Notes under the pieces: generated by a model | Told to the model about the DNA's origin: nothing | Seen by the model: the letters and a program-made list of their open reading frames with translations, nothing else | The model's database searches: none | Shown here: positions 53,188 through 61,837 of the stretch, in pieces | Layout of the letters: each line of letters starts with the position of its first letter | How positions within the stretch are numbered: the first letter of the stretch is position 1 | From: Burkholderia stabilis | Lineage (GTDB): Bacteria; Pseudomonadota; Gammaproteobacteria; Burkholderiales; Burkholderiaceae | Assembly (NCBI RefSeq): GCF_001742165.1 | Contig: NZ_CP016443.1 | Span: 2,542,001-2,606,000 of the forward strand | DNA: 64,000 bases | Reading direction: 5' to 3' | Program-made: the position numbers and the translations under genes

Positions 53188-53655
53188 ATGGATTTTGTGA
53201 AACGCACGATCGATCTTGCGATGAAGAACGTGGAAGAGGGCGGCCGCCCGTTCGCGACGGTGATTGTCCGCGACGGCGAGATCGTTGCAGAGAGCCCGAA
53301 CCTTGTCGCGCAGACCAGCGACCCGACCGCGCATGCGGAGATCCTCGCGGTGCGCGACGCGTGCCGCAAGCTCGGCACCGAGCACCTGACCGACTGCGAG
53401 ATCTACATTCTCGCGAGCCCGTGCCCGATGTGCCTCGGATCGCTGTACTACTGCAGCCCGAAGCGCGTGATCTACATCACGACGCGCGAGGACTACGCGC
53501 CGTTCTACCGCGACGACCGCCAATATTTCGAGCTGGACACGTTCTATGCCGAATATGCGAAGCCGGTCGGCGAGCGGCGGCTGCCGATGGTGCAGCAGAA
53601 ACACGCCGACGCGATCGGCGTCTACCGGCGCTGGAAGGAACTGAACGCAAAGTGA
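53188..53655 (+). CDS. CMP/dCMP-type zinc deaminase (guanine/cytosine deaminase-like)
   Basis: 155 residues from MDFVKRTIDLAMKNVEEGG. Zinc deaminase motif complete: H49-A-E51 and PCPMC with C79 and C82. The C-terminal FELDTFYAEYAKP and WKELNAK resemble guanine deaminases of the GuaD/TadA-like family. It hydrolytically removes an amino group, releasing ammonia. It is 98 bp after cynS on the same strand and may share the nitrogen-scavenging regulon. The base specificity is inferred only. Confidence 0.88.
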   Translation: MDFVKRTIDLAMKNVEEGGRPFATVIVRDGEIVAESPNLVAQTSDPTAHAEILAVRDACRKLGTEHLTDCEIYILASPCPMCLGSLYYCSPKRVIYITTREDYAPFYRDDRQYFELDTFYAEYAKPVGERRLPMVQQKHADAIGVYRRWKELNAK

Positions 53656-54123
53656 CGTGACCCGCGCGACGCCCCTGTCGCGCGGTGCGGCCGCCCCGGC
53701 TGCTCGTTTTCCCCACCCTCCGCTTCGTCTGGCGGCTCCCGTGCCGCCGGGCGCGCGCTGCCGCGCGGGGCCGTGTCGTGCCCCCGTTTTCCCGCCTGCC
53801 CAAACATCGATCCCGTTCAATGTCCGGAACGGAAATCTGCGATCCATAACGTTTTTGACGGGTTTAAAAATTCGCACTGGAGACGACAGAAACGTGCGGA
53901 AAGCCCGATGAAAACCGATGAAATCAATCTGACAGCCAGCGCGGCGGCCGCTTCCGGCCGCAGCTGATTGCCGCCGATCGCCGTGCGTTGCCCCCTACCT
54001 GTTTCATTGCGCCATTCGTTGCGGACGAGGAATCGCTCGATCCCTCTCCGCCAGCACCGCGCGGCCGCCCGACCGGTCGCGCCTGACGCCTGACATTCGC
54101 TTACCTGCTCAATACGGACCATC
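53656..54123. other. Gap upstream of the polyamine-type ABC operon
   Basis: 468 bp. It opens with a perfect 9-bp stem (CCGCGCGAC at 53662, loop GCCCCT, GTCGCGCGG ending 53685), without a T-run, that may end the cyn unit. A 19-codon ORF starts at 53908 (MKTDEINLTASAAAASGRS) and its end overlaps a GCGGCCG-CTTC-CGGCCGC hairpin. It could be a leader peptide but the evidence is thin. TTGACG near 53855 is a possible -35. There is no periplasmic binding protein gene. Confidence 0.5.
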
Positions 54124-55278
54124 ATGAAACGGGATTCATTCAGTACACCTGAAGCGGCACGTCGCGCGACGACGGACATGCTCAAACCGAACGACGCCTT
54201 CGTGCGCATCGAAAACGTCGTGAAAAAATTCGGCGACAGCACGGCCGTCGACAACGTGAACCTGACGATCGCGAAGAACGAGCTGTTCGCGCTGCTCGGC
54301 AGCTCGGGCTGCGGCAAGTCCACGCTGCTGCGCATGCTCGCCGGGCTTGAGACGGCCACCTCCGGCAAGATCTTCGTCGACGGCGAGGACCTCGCGTCGC
54401 TGCCGCCGTACCGCCGCCCGGTCAACATGATGTTCCAGTCGTACGCGCTGTTCCCGCACATGTCGGTCGAATCGAACGTCGCGTTCGGCCTGAAGCAGGA
54501 AGGCACGCCGAAGAACGAGATCAAGGAGCGCGTGGCCGACGCGCTCGCGCTCGTGCAGATGAGCAAGTACGCGCAGCGCAAGCCGCACCAGCTCTCCGGC
54601 GGCCAGCAGCAGCGTGTCGCGCTGGCCCGCTCGCTGGTCAAGCGCCCGAAGCTGCTGCTGCTCGACGAGCCGATGTCCGCGCTCGACAAGAAGATCCGCC
54701 AGAAAACCCAGCTCGAACTGGTCAACATCATCGAGAAGGTCGACGTGACCTGCGTGATGGTCACGCACGACCAGGAAGAAGCGATGACGATGGCCAGCCG
54801 CCTCGCGGTGATGAGCGAAGGCAAGATCGTGCAGATCGGCGCGCCGGGCGAGGTATACGAGTTTCCGAACAGCCGCTTCTCGGCCGAATTCATCGGCTCG
54901 ACGAACCTGTTCGAAGGCCGCGTCGTCGAGGACGAGCCCGATCACATCTTCGTCGAGAGCGACGATCTCGAAGCACGTATGTACGTGAGCCACGGCGTGA
55001 CGGGCCCGCTCGGGATGCCGGTCGGCATCTCGGTGCGCCCGGAGCGCATCCACGTGTCGCGCGAGAAGCCCGGCTCGAAACACAACTGGGCGCGCGGTGT
55101 CGTGACCGACATCGCGTACATGGGCAGCTACTCGCTGTATCACGTGCGCCTGCCGAGCGGCAAGACGGTCGTATCGAACCTGTCGAGCTCGCACCTGATG
55201 AACGATGACGCACCGGCCTGGAACGACGACGTGTTCGTGTCGTGGTCGCCGGCCAGCGGCGTCGTGCTGACGCAGTGA
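54124..55278 (+). CDS. potG: Putrescine/spermidine-type ABC transporter ATPase (PotG-like)
   Basis: 384 residues. Walker A LGSSGCGKSTLLR near residue 60, Q-loop MMFQSYALFPH, signature LSGGQQQRVALARSL near 158, Walker B LLLLDEPMSALD and H-loop MVTHD. The C-terminal 130 residues form the TOBE-type regulatory domain (GISVRPERIHVS). PotA/PotG branch by length and by the LETATSGKIFVDGEDL segment. Energises PotHI, whose genes follow directly (10 bp). An internal ATG at 54178 is an alternative start. Confidence 0.93.
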   Translation: MKRDSFSTPEAARRATTDMLKPNDAFVRIENVVKKFGDSTAVDNVNLTIAKNELFALLGSSGCGKSTLLRMLAGLETATSGKIFVDGEDLASLPPYRRPVNMMFQSYALFPHMSVESNVAFGLKQEGTPKNEIKERVADALALVQMSKYAQRKPHQLSGGQQQRVALARSLVKRPKLLLLDEPMSALDKKIRQKTQLELVNIIEKVDVTCVMVTHDQEEAMTMASRLAVMSEGKIVQIGAPGEVYEFPNSRFSAEFIGSTNLFEGRVVEDEPDHIFVESDDLEARMYVSHGVTGPLGMPVGISVRPERIHVSREKPGSKHNWARGVVTDIAYMGSYSLYHVRLPSGKTVVSNLSSSHLMNDDAPAWNDDVFVSWSPASGVVLTQ

Positions 55279-55288
55279 GGACGACACG

Positions 55289-56275
55289 ATGAGAACCTCT
55301 GCTTCCACTCCGTCCGCCTCGGTGTCGTCGAGCGCCGCGAGCACCGGCGCCGGCCGCCCGCGCCCGAGCCGTTTCGCCGCGCTGTCGCGTTTCCTGCCGT
55401 CGGGCCGCAGCGTCGCGATCGGCGTGCCGTTCCTCTGGCTGGCCGTGTTCTTCGCGCTGCCGTTCGTGCTGGTGCTGAAGATCAGCTTCGCCGACCAGGT
55501 GATGGGCATCCCGCCGTACACGTCGCTCGTCGAGTTCAAGGACGGCGTCGTGCACTTCGCGCTGCAGCTGTCGCACTATGCGTTCCTGCTGCAGGACGAC
55601 CTGTACATCGCGACCTACCTCAGCTCGCTGAAGATGGCCGCCGTGTCGACGGTGCTGTGCCTGCTGATCGGCTACCCGATGGCGTACTACATCGCGCGCT
55701 CGGAACCGAACCGGCGCAACGTGCTGATGATGGCCGTGATGCTGCCGTTCTGGACGTCGTTCCTGATCCGCGTGTACGCATGGATCGGCATCCTGAAGGA
55801 CGACGGCCTGCTGAACCACACGCTGATCGCGCTGGGGATCATCCACACGCCGCTGCGGCTGTATCACAGCGATGCGGGCGTCTACATCGGGATGGTCTAT
55901 TCGTACCTGCCGTTCATGGTGATGCCGCTGTACGCGCACCTCGTGAAGATGGACCTCACGCTGCTCGAAGCCGCATACGACCTCGGCGCGAAACCGTGGG
56001 TCGCGTTCACGCGGATCACGCTGCCGCTGTCGAAGAACGGGATCATCGCCGGCAGCCTGCTGGTGTTCATCCCGGCGGTGGGCGAGTACGTGATTCCGGA
56101 GCTGCTGGGCGGCGCCGACACGCTGATGATCGGCCGCGTGATGTGGGATGAGTTCTTCAACAACATGGACTGGCCGATGGCGTCCGCGGTGACGGTCGCG
56201 ATGGTGATGCTGCTGCTGGTGCCGATGGCGCTGTTCCAGTACTACCAGGTCAAGGAACTGGAGGAAGCGAAATGA
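55289..56275 (+). CDS. potH: Polyamine-type ABC transporter permease (PotH-like)
   Basis: 328 residues with a polar Ser/Arg-rich N-terminus of about 35 residues, then six membrane helices. PotH landmarks are VLMMAVMLPFWTSFLIRVYAWIGIL near residue 145 and the EAA loop EAAYDLGAKPWVAFTRITLPLS near 225. GAGG precedes the ATG. It pairs with PotI, whose ATG overlaps this stop (ATGA). Confidence 0.93.
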   Translation: MRTSASTPSASVSSSAASTGAGRPRPSRFAALSRFLPSGRSVAIGVPFLWLAVFFALPFVLVLKISFADQVMGIPPYTSLVEFKDGVVHFALQLSHYAFLLQDDLYIATYLSSLKMAAVSTVLCLLIGYPMAYYIARSEPNRRNVLMMAVMLPFWTSFLIRVYAWIGILKDDGLLNHTLIALGIIHTPLRLYHSDAGVYIGMVYSYLPFMVMPLYAHLVKMDLTLLEAAYDLGAKPWVAFTRITLPLSKNGIIAGSLLVFIPAVGEYVIPELLGGADTLMIGRVMWDEFFNNMDWPMASAVTVAMVMLLLVPMALFQYYQVKELEEAK

Positions 56276-57111
56276 TCAAGCCGAGCAAACCGCTGTCGAC
56301 GGGCGTCCTCGCCTTCGGGTTCCTGTTCCTGTACATCCCGATCATCAGCCTGATCGTGTACTCGTTCAACGAGTCGAAGCTGGTGACGGTGTGGTCGGGC
56401 TTCTCGCTGAAGTGGTACGCGGCGTTGCTGGACGACGACGAGCTGCTGACGGCCGCGTGGCTGTCGCTGAAGATCGGTCTCCTGACGGCCACCGCGTCGG
56501 TCGTGATCGGCACGTGGGCGGGTTTCGTGCTCGCGCGCTTCGGCCGCTTCAAGGGCTTCACGCTGTACACGGGGATGATCAACGCGCCGCTGGTGATTCC
56601 GGAAGTGATCCAGGGCATCTCGCTGCTGCTGCTGTTCGTGGCGCTGGAGCAGATGTTCGGCTGGCCGAAGGGTCGCGGGATGCTGACGATCTGGATCGGT
56701 CACGTGATGCTGTGCGTGTCGTACGTGGCGATCATCGTGCAGTCGCGCGTGAAGGAGATGAACAAGTCGCTGGAGGAGGCGGCGCTGGATCTGGGCGCGA
56801 CGCCGCTGAAGGTGTTCTTCGTGGTGACGCTGCCGCTGATCTCGCAGGCGCTGCTGTCGGGGTGGCTGCTGTCGTTCACGCTGTCGATCGACGACCTGGT
56901 GCTGTCGGCGTTCCTGTCGGGGCCGGGGTCGACGACGCTGCCGCTGGTGGTGTTCTCGCGGGTGCGGCTGGGGCTGAACCCGGAGATGAACGCACTGGCG
57001 ACGCTGTTCATCACGGCCGTGACGATCGGCGTGATCGTCGTGAACCGGATGATGATCGCGCGCGAGCGGCGCCGGGTGGCCGACATGAAGGCGGCGTTCG
57101 CGGTGGCGTGA
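56272..57111 (+). CDS. potI: Polyamine-type ABC transporter permease (PotI-like)
   Basis: 279 residues, six helices. PotI landmarks are FNESKLVTVWSGFSLKWY near residue 28, INAPLVIPEVIQGISLLLLF near 104 and the EAA loop EEAALDLGATPLKVFFVVTLPL near 165. It overlaps potH by four bases and ends the operon, followed by a hairpin. No potF gene is seen on either side of potGHI, so the substrate-binding protein must come from elsewhere. Confidence 0.93.
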   Translation: MIKPSKPLSTGVLAFGFLFLYIPIISLIVYSFNESKLVTVWSGFSLKWYAALLDDDELLTAAWLSLKIGLLTATASVVIGTWAGFVLARFGRFKGFTLYTGMINAPLVIPEVIQGISLLLLFVALEQMFGWPKGRGMLTIWIGHVMLCVSYVAIIVQSRVKEMNKSLEEAALDLGATPLKVFFVVTLPLISQALLSGWLLSFTLSIDDLVLSAFLSGPGSTTLPLVVFSRVRLGLNPEMNALATLFITAVTIGVIVVNRMMIARERRRVADMKAAFAVA

Positions 57112-57133
57112 GCGGGCGCGACGTGAAACGAAG

Positions 57134-57170
57134 CGGCGGGCGCGTGATGCACCCGCCGTTTGTGCTTTTG
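57134..57170 (+). terminator. Probable terminator of the potGHI operon
   Basis: CGGCGGG (57134-57140), 11-base loop, CCCGCCG (57152-57158), then TTTGTGCTTTTG. GC-rich stem followed by a T-rich stretch, 23 bp after potI. Confidence 0.65.
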
Positions 57171-57278
57171 CAGCGGCCGGGTCGGCCGCATGCCGATACG
57201 CGGGCGACGCGCTATAGTCATGCGACGCCCGCAGCGGTGCTGCACACCCGGCGGCCATTTCACGCACGCGTTCGCCCG

Positions 57279-57713
57279 ATGACAGCCCATCCCGACGTTA
57301 CCCTTCAGCTGACCGACACCGAGCAGCCGGCCGCACGAGACTTCATCAGCCGCAAGCTCGGCGAATTCAACCACGCGATGACGGGCCGTGCCGACGCGGC
57401 CGCGCTCGACGTCTACGTGTCCGATCCCGCGACCGGCGAGATCCTGGGCGGCCTCTCCGGCCGCACTTCGCTCGGCCTCTTTTTCATCGACCTGTTCTAT
57501 CTGCCCGAATCGCTGCGCGGCGGCGGATTCGGCAGCAGGCTGCTACGCGAGGCCGAAGCGGAAGCGAAACGGCGCGGATGCGCGCGCGCAGTGCTGTACA
57601 CGATCTCGTTTCAGGCGCCCGATTTCTACCGGAAGCAGGGTTACGAGACGTTCGGCGAAGTGCCGTGCGAGCCGGAAGGGACCGCGCGCGTGTTCATGGT
57701 CAAGACGCTTTGA
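57279..57713 (+). CDS. GNAT-family N-acetyltransferase
   Basis: 144 residues from MTAHPDVTLQL. GNAT fold: LFFIDLFYLPESLRGGGFGSRLLREAEAEAKRRG carries motif A (RGGGFG is the pyrophosphate loop) near residues 80-100, and YTISFQAPDFYRKQGYETFG is the motif B segment. The substrate is unknown. It lies 168 bp after potI behind a terminator, so it probably has its own promoter, and it converges on a LysR gene. Confidence 0.85.
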   Translation: MTAHPDVTLQLTDTEQPAARDFISRKLGEFNHAMTGRADAAALDVYVSDPATGEILGGLSGRTSLGLFFIDLFYLPESLRGGGFGSRLLREAEAEAKRRGCARAVLYTISFQAPDFYRKQGYETFGEVPCEPEGTARVFMVKTL

Positions 57714-57767
57714 GCAGCGTCGCCGCGCGGCCGACCCGGCCGGGCGATGCGATACAGGCCGCGGGGA

Positions 57768-58685
57768 TCACGGCGACCGATGCGCCGCCCGTTGCAGGCA
57801 TTCGACGAACGCCGTCATGCTCGCACCGGGCACCAGATCCTTGCGATGCATCAGCCCGAGCGTCAGCGGCGACAGGTGCGCATCCGATTGCAGCCGCGCC
57901 AGCCGGCCGTCGCGCACGCCGCCGTCGAGCAGGAAATCCGGCCACACGCTGACGACGCCGGGCTCCCGCGCGAGTTCGCCGTAGAGCCGCTGCGACGTGC
58001 AGACGGTCACGCGCGGCATCGGCGCATGCACGCTTTTCCCGCATAGCGCCCGCCAGAACGCGGGCCAGCTGTCGCGCGTGTGGTTGTAGAGCCAGTGCGC
58101 GCCGGCGAGCCGTTCGAGCTGCGTTTCGCCGGCCAGCGGATCGCCGTGCGCGACCGCAAGCGATTGTGTCGACGTGCCGAGCGGGACGACGCGATATTCG
58201 GCCGTGCGGTCGCTGTCGGCGACGAACGCGACGCACAGGTCGAACGAGCCGTCGCGCAACCCGTCGATGATCTGCATCGGCGGACATTCGTATACGTTGA
58301 GCAGCACGTCGGGGCATTCGGCCCGGAATGCCCGCAGCGCGTCGGGCACGACGATCGACGCGGCAAGCAGCGACACGCCGACCGACAGCATGCGTCCCGC
58401 CCCGGAGCGCATCGCTTCCAGCTCGCGCTCGGCCAGCGCGATCTCGGCCACCACCGTGCGCGCATGACGCAGCAGCGCTTCGCCGTAACGCGTGAGCCGC
58501 ACGCCCGCGCCGCTGCGCTCCAGCAACTGCACGCCGACACGCGCTTCCAGTTCCTTGATGCTTTTGGTGACGGCCGGCTGCGACACGCTCAACGCGTCGG
58601 CCGCGGCCATCAGCGTGCCGTGCTCGGCGATCGCGACGAGCATCTGCAACTGCGCCGTCTTCAGGGTGCCGCGTTCCATAAGCAT
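57768..58685 (-). CDS. LysR-family transcriptional regulator
   Basis: 305 residues (MLMERGTLK; the internal ATG at 58679 is equally possible). Helix-turn-helix LQMLVAIAEHGTLMAAADALSVSQPAVTKSIKELEARVG, then LLERSGAGVRLTRYGEALL and an effector domain with VGVSLLAASIVVPDALRAF. It is divergent from the M20 amidohydrolase pseudogene across about 105 bp, so its original target is probably that hydrolase and the solute-binding protein after it. Confidence 0.88.
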   Translation of the reverse strand: MLMERGTLKTAQLQMLVAIAEHGTLMAAADALSVSQPAVTKSIKELEARVGVQLLERSGAGVRLTRYGEALLRHARTVVAEIALAERELEAMRSGAGRMLSVGVSLLAASIVVPDALRAFRAECPDVLLNVYECPPMQIIDGLRDGSFDLCVAFVADSDRTAEYRVVPLGTSTQSLAVAHGDPLAGETQLERLAGAHWLYNHTRDSWPAFWRALCGKSVHAPMPRVTVCTSQRLYGELAREPGVVSVWPDFLLDGGVRDGRLARLQSDAHLSPLTLGLMHRKDLVPGASMTAFVECLQRAAHRSP

Positions 58686-58790
58686 TCGCTATGCGCATGA
58701 GAAATTGGAAATCGGCAGGCGGCCCGACGCGCTTATCGTGTGGGCACCGGCCGGCAAGCCGGCACGAGTATACAAGGCAAGGAGGCAGGC

Positions 58791-59945
58791 TTGACCCCGA
58801 ACGGTATCGACGTCGATCTCGACGAACTCGTCGCGCTGCGCCGCGACATCCACGCCAACCCCGAAACCGCGTTCGACGAGCACCGCACCGGCGAACTGGT
58901 CGCCGCGAAGCTGCGCGCGTGGGACATCGAAACGCATGTGGGGATCGGCGGCACGGGCGTGGTCGGCGTCGTGCGCGGACAGCGCGGCGCGGGCCGCACG
59001 ATTGCGCTGCGCGCCGACATGGACGCGCTGCCGATGGAAGAGGAGGGCCGCCCGCTGCACCGGTCGCTGCGCAACGGCGTGTTTCATGGCTGCGGGCACG
59101 ACGGGCATACGGCGATGCTGCTGGGCGCGGCTTGCCACTTCAGCCGCCACCGCGATTTCGCGGGCACGATCGTGCTGGTGTTCCAGCCGGCTGAAGAAAC
59201 GGGGGGCGGCGCGAACGCGATGCTCGCGGACGGCCTCGAGGATCGTTTCGGCTACGACGAAATTTATGCGCTGCACAATGCGCCGCATTTCGAGCCCGGC
59301 ACGTTCGGCGTGCGCGATGGCGCGATGCTGGCGTCATGCGACGAGATCCTGATTTCGATCACGGGCGTCGGCGGCCACGGCTCGGCGCCGGAGTAGACCA
59401 AGGACCCGGTGATGGCCGCCGCGCAACTGATCTGCGCGTTGCAGACGGTCGTGAGCCGCACGACCGAGCCGAGCGCGACGGCCGTGCTGAGCATCGGCAG
59501 CGTGCATGCGGGCAGCGCGCCGAACGTGATTCCGAGCCACGCGGCGCTGACCGGCACGCTGCGCACGTTCGACGAACGCGTGCGCACGCTGGCGAAAACG
59601 CGGATTCGCGGTATCTGTGAAGGGATCGCGCTGGCGAGCGAGTGCGCGATTTCGGTCGAATTCGCGAACAGCTCGCCGGCGACCGTCAATCACCGCGAGC
59701 AGGCCGAAGCGGCTGCCGCTGCCGCCGCCGACGTGTTCGGCGCGCAGAACGTGCTGCGCGATTTCGCGCCGCTCAACGGCTCGGAGGATTTCTCCGAATT
59801 CCTGTTGCGCCGGCCCGGCGCGTATGCATTGATCGGGCAGGGCGGCGTGTACTGCCATCACCCCGAATTCGATTTCAACGACGACGTGCTGCCGCTCGGC
59901 GTGCGCTATTTCGTGACGCTCGCGCATGCGCGGCTGGCGGCATGA
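58791..59945 (+). pseudogene. M20 amidohydrolase (hippurate hydrolase-like) interrupted by one amber codon
   Basis: Starts at a TTG (58791) 5 bp after AAGGAGG. The frame runs 201 codons to a TAG at 59394-59396, then continues in the same frame for 183 codons to 59945. Metal-binding motifs are intact before the stop: ALRADMDALP, FHGCGHDGHTA and QPAEETGGGANAML. The break falls after GHGSAPE, and the next residues TKDPVMAAAQLI and NGSEDFSEF are normal. The family usually has Q, H or a similar residue at this point, so CAG to TAG is the likely change. A single C-to-T mutation explains everything. Confidence 0.88.
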
Positions 59946-59970
59946 CGAGAAAGACCTGGAGACAATCGCG

Positions 59971-60780
59971 ATGATTTCTGAAGCACGACAGCCGCGCGGT
60001 TTCGTCCGCGCGCTGGCGGCGGTGCTGGCCGTTGCCGCATCGATGGCCGCGGGCGACGTGGCCGCGGCCGGCGCGACGCTGCGTTTCGGCACCGACCCGA
60101 CCTATCCGCCTTACGAGTACAAGACGCCCGACGGCCGCCTCGCCGGCCTCGACATCGATATCGGCAACGCGCTGTGCGCGGCTGCGCAAGTGCGCTGCGT
60201 GTGGGTCGAGAGCAGCTTCGACGGCCTCGTCGCGGGGCTCGCCGCGCGCAAGTTCGACGCGATCGACGCGTCGATGGCGCCGACCGCCGCGCGGCGCCGC
60301 GTGATGGATTTCTCGCAGCCGCTCTATGCGGCCGACATCCGGCTGGTGGCCGCGCGCGATCGCCACCTGACGCCCGACCCGGCGTCGCTGGCCGGCAAGC
60401 GCATCGGCGTGCTGCAGGGCTCGACGCAGGCCGCGTTCGTGAAGGCGAACTGGGAGCCGCGCGGCGTCGTCATGCACGAATACGCGGACCAGAACAGCAT
60501 TTATGCCGACCTCGCGAACGGGCGCCTCGACGGCACGCTGGCGCTCGGTACGGCCGCGCGGCTCGGTTTTCTCGACAAGCCGCAGGGCGCGCGCTTCGCG
60601 CTGTCGGGGCCGCGCATCGACGATCCGGCGATCATCGGCGCGTCGAGCGTGATCGGCGTGCGCAAGGGCGATGCGCAAACGCTGCAATTGCTCGATTCGG
60701 CGCTTGCGCGGTTGAAGGCCGACGGCACGATCGCACGGCTCGAACGGCAGTATCTCGGCGCGCAAGACGGCGCCAAATAA
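59971..60780 (+). CDS. Amino-acid ABC transporter periplasmic binding protein (ArgT/HisJ-like), orphan
   Basis: 269 residues from MISEARQPRGF. Signal peptide about residues 1-30 (VRALAAVLAVAASMAAGDVAAA). SBP family 3 landmarks: LRFGTDPTYPPYEYKTPDG, LAGLDIDIGNALCAAA, FDGLVAGLAARKFDAIDASM, and KRIGVLQGSTQAAFVK with DLANGRLDG. Basic amino acid or opine ligand is likely. No permease or ATPase gene is adjacent. It lies 25 bp after the interrupted amidohydrolase and probably shares its transcript. Confidence 0.88.
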   Translation: MISEARQPRGFVRALAAVLAVAASMAAGDVAAAGATLRFGTDPTYPPYEYKTPDGRLAGLDIDIGNALCAAAQVRCVWVESSFDGLVAGLAARKFDAIDASMAPTAARRRVMDFSQPLYAADIRLVAARDRHLTPDPASLAGKRIGVLQGSTQAAFVKANWEPRGVVMHEYADQNSIYADLANGRLDGTLALGTAARLGFLDKPQGARFALSGPRIDDPAIIGASSVIGVRKGDAQTLQLLDSALARLKADGTIARLERQYLGAQDGAK

Positions 60781-60802
60781 GAGCAGGGAAACCGTGCCGC
60801 CG

Positions 60803-61699
60803 TTATTGCTGCGGCGTCGCGCGCTCGACGATCATGTCGTAGAGCGCGCGCGCCGCAGGCGACAGTTGCGCGGACTTGCGCGTCACGAGCACGAGCGTGC
60901 GCGACACCGACGGCTCGACGAGCTCGATCGTGCGGATCATCGGATACGCATTCTTCTGGAGCGCGAGCTTCGGCACCACGGCCGCACCGAGCCCTTCCGC
61001 GACGAGCCCGAGCGCCGTCGAACTGCGCTGCACTTCGTAGAACGAATGCAGCGAGACGCCGCTGTTTTTCAGCGCGCCTTCGAGCAGCCCGCGATTGCCG
61101 CTCACTTCGCCGGCGAAGATCAGCGGATGCGGCTGCAACGCGGCCCAGCGGATGCGCCGCCGCTTCGCGAGCGGATGATCGTCGCGGCAGACGAGTACAT
61201 AAGGATCGTGCGTAAGCGGCACGCTGACGAGTTCGGGGTGCTGATCGCCGGCGATGCTGATGCCGAATTCGGCTTCGCGCCGCAGCACGGCCTGCAGCAC
61301 CGACGCCGATGCGTGATCGAGGATCTTCACGCGATCGTGCGGGCGATGCCCGGAGAACGCGCGCAGGATGCGCGGCAGATATTGCACGCCGACCGTCGGC
61401 ACGCACGCGATCGTGACGTCGCCGCGCTGGCTCAGGCCCGTCTCGCGGATTTCGGTCAGCGCGTCGGAGAGCTCGTTCAGCAGCCGGCGCGCCTGCGGCA
61501 GGAAGCGCCGGCCGATCTCGGTGAGCGTGGTGCGGCGCGTCGTGCGCTCGACCAGCGCGACGCCGAGAAACGATTCGAGCTTGCGCAGCCGTTGCGTGAT
61601 GGCCGTCTGCGTGACGTGCAGCGTATCGGCCGCCTGCCTGAAGCTGCCGCCGTCGGCGATCGCGACGAAAGCCTGTACCCCCAGCGTATCGATCTTCAT
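60803..61699 (-). CDS. LysR-family transcriptional regulator
   Basis: 298 residues from MKIDTLGVQAFVAIADGGSFRQAADTLHVTQTAITQRLRKLE, then LVERTTRRTTLTEIGRRFLPQ and an effector domain with VTIACVPTVGVQYLPRILRAF. CynR/CbbR-like branch. It is divergent from tam across 138 bp and convergent with the solute-binding protein gene. The probable target is tam, but this is inferred from position. Confidence 0.9.
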   Translation of the reverse strand: MKIDTLGVQAFVAIADGGSFRQAADTLHVTQTAITQRLRKLESFLGVALVERTTRRTTLTEIGRRFLPQARRLLNELSDALTEIRETGLSQRGDVTIACVPTVGVQYLPRILRAFSGHRPHDRVKILDHASASVLQAVLRREAEFGISIAGDQHPELVSVPLTHDPYVLVCRDDHPLAKRRRIRWAALQPHPLIFAGEVSGNRGLLEGALKNSGVSLHSFYEVQRSSTALGLVAEGLGAAVVPKLALQKNAYPMIRTIELVEPSVSRTLVLVTRKSAQLSPAARALYDMIVERATPQQ

Positions 61700-61707
61700 C
61701 AGAATTT

Positions 61708-61732
61708 TGAATCAATAACGATATTAAATTCA
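61708..61732. promoter_or_regulatory. Candidate LysR operator between LysR and tam
   Basis: TGAAT (61708-61712) and ATTCA (61728-61732) form an inverted repeat with a 15-bp AT-rich centre, just upstream of the LysR start. The region is the most AT-rich in several hundred bases. Confidence 0.4.
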
Positions 61733-61837
61733 TTTTACTGAAGTACGCCGGGCGTCGCAGAATTCGCTGCATCGACGGCCGCGCGCATCCCGCGTCCGGA
61801 TGCGGCGACGCCGTCCACGCCGACCAGGAGAACCATC

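Noticed and set aside
53656..54123. Possible riboswitch (guanidine or purine type) before potGHI
   Set aside because: Hairpins are present but I could not match any conserved riboswitch core, so it is reported only as a structured gap.
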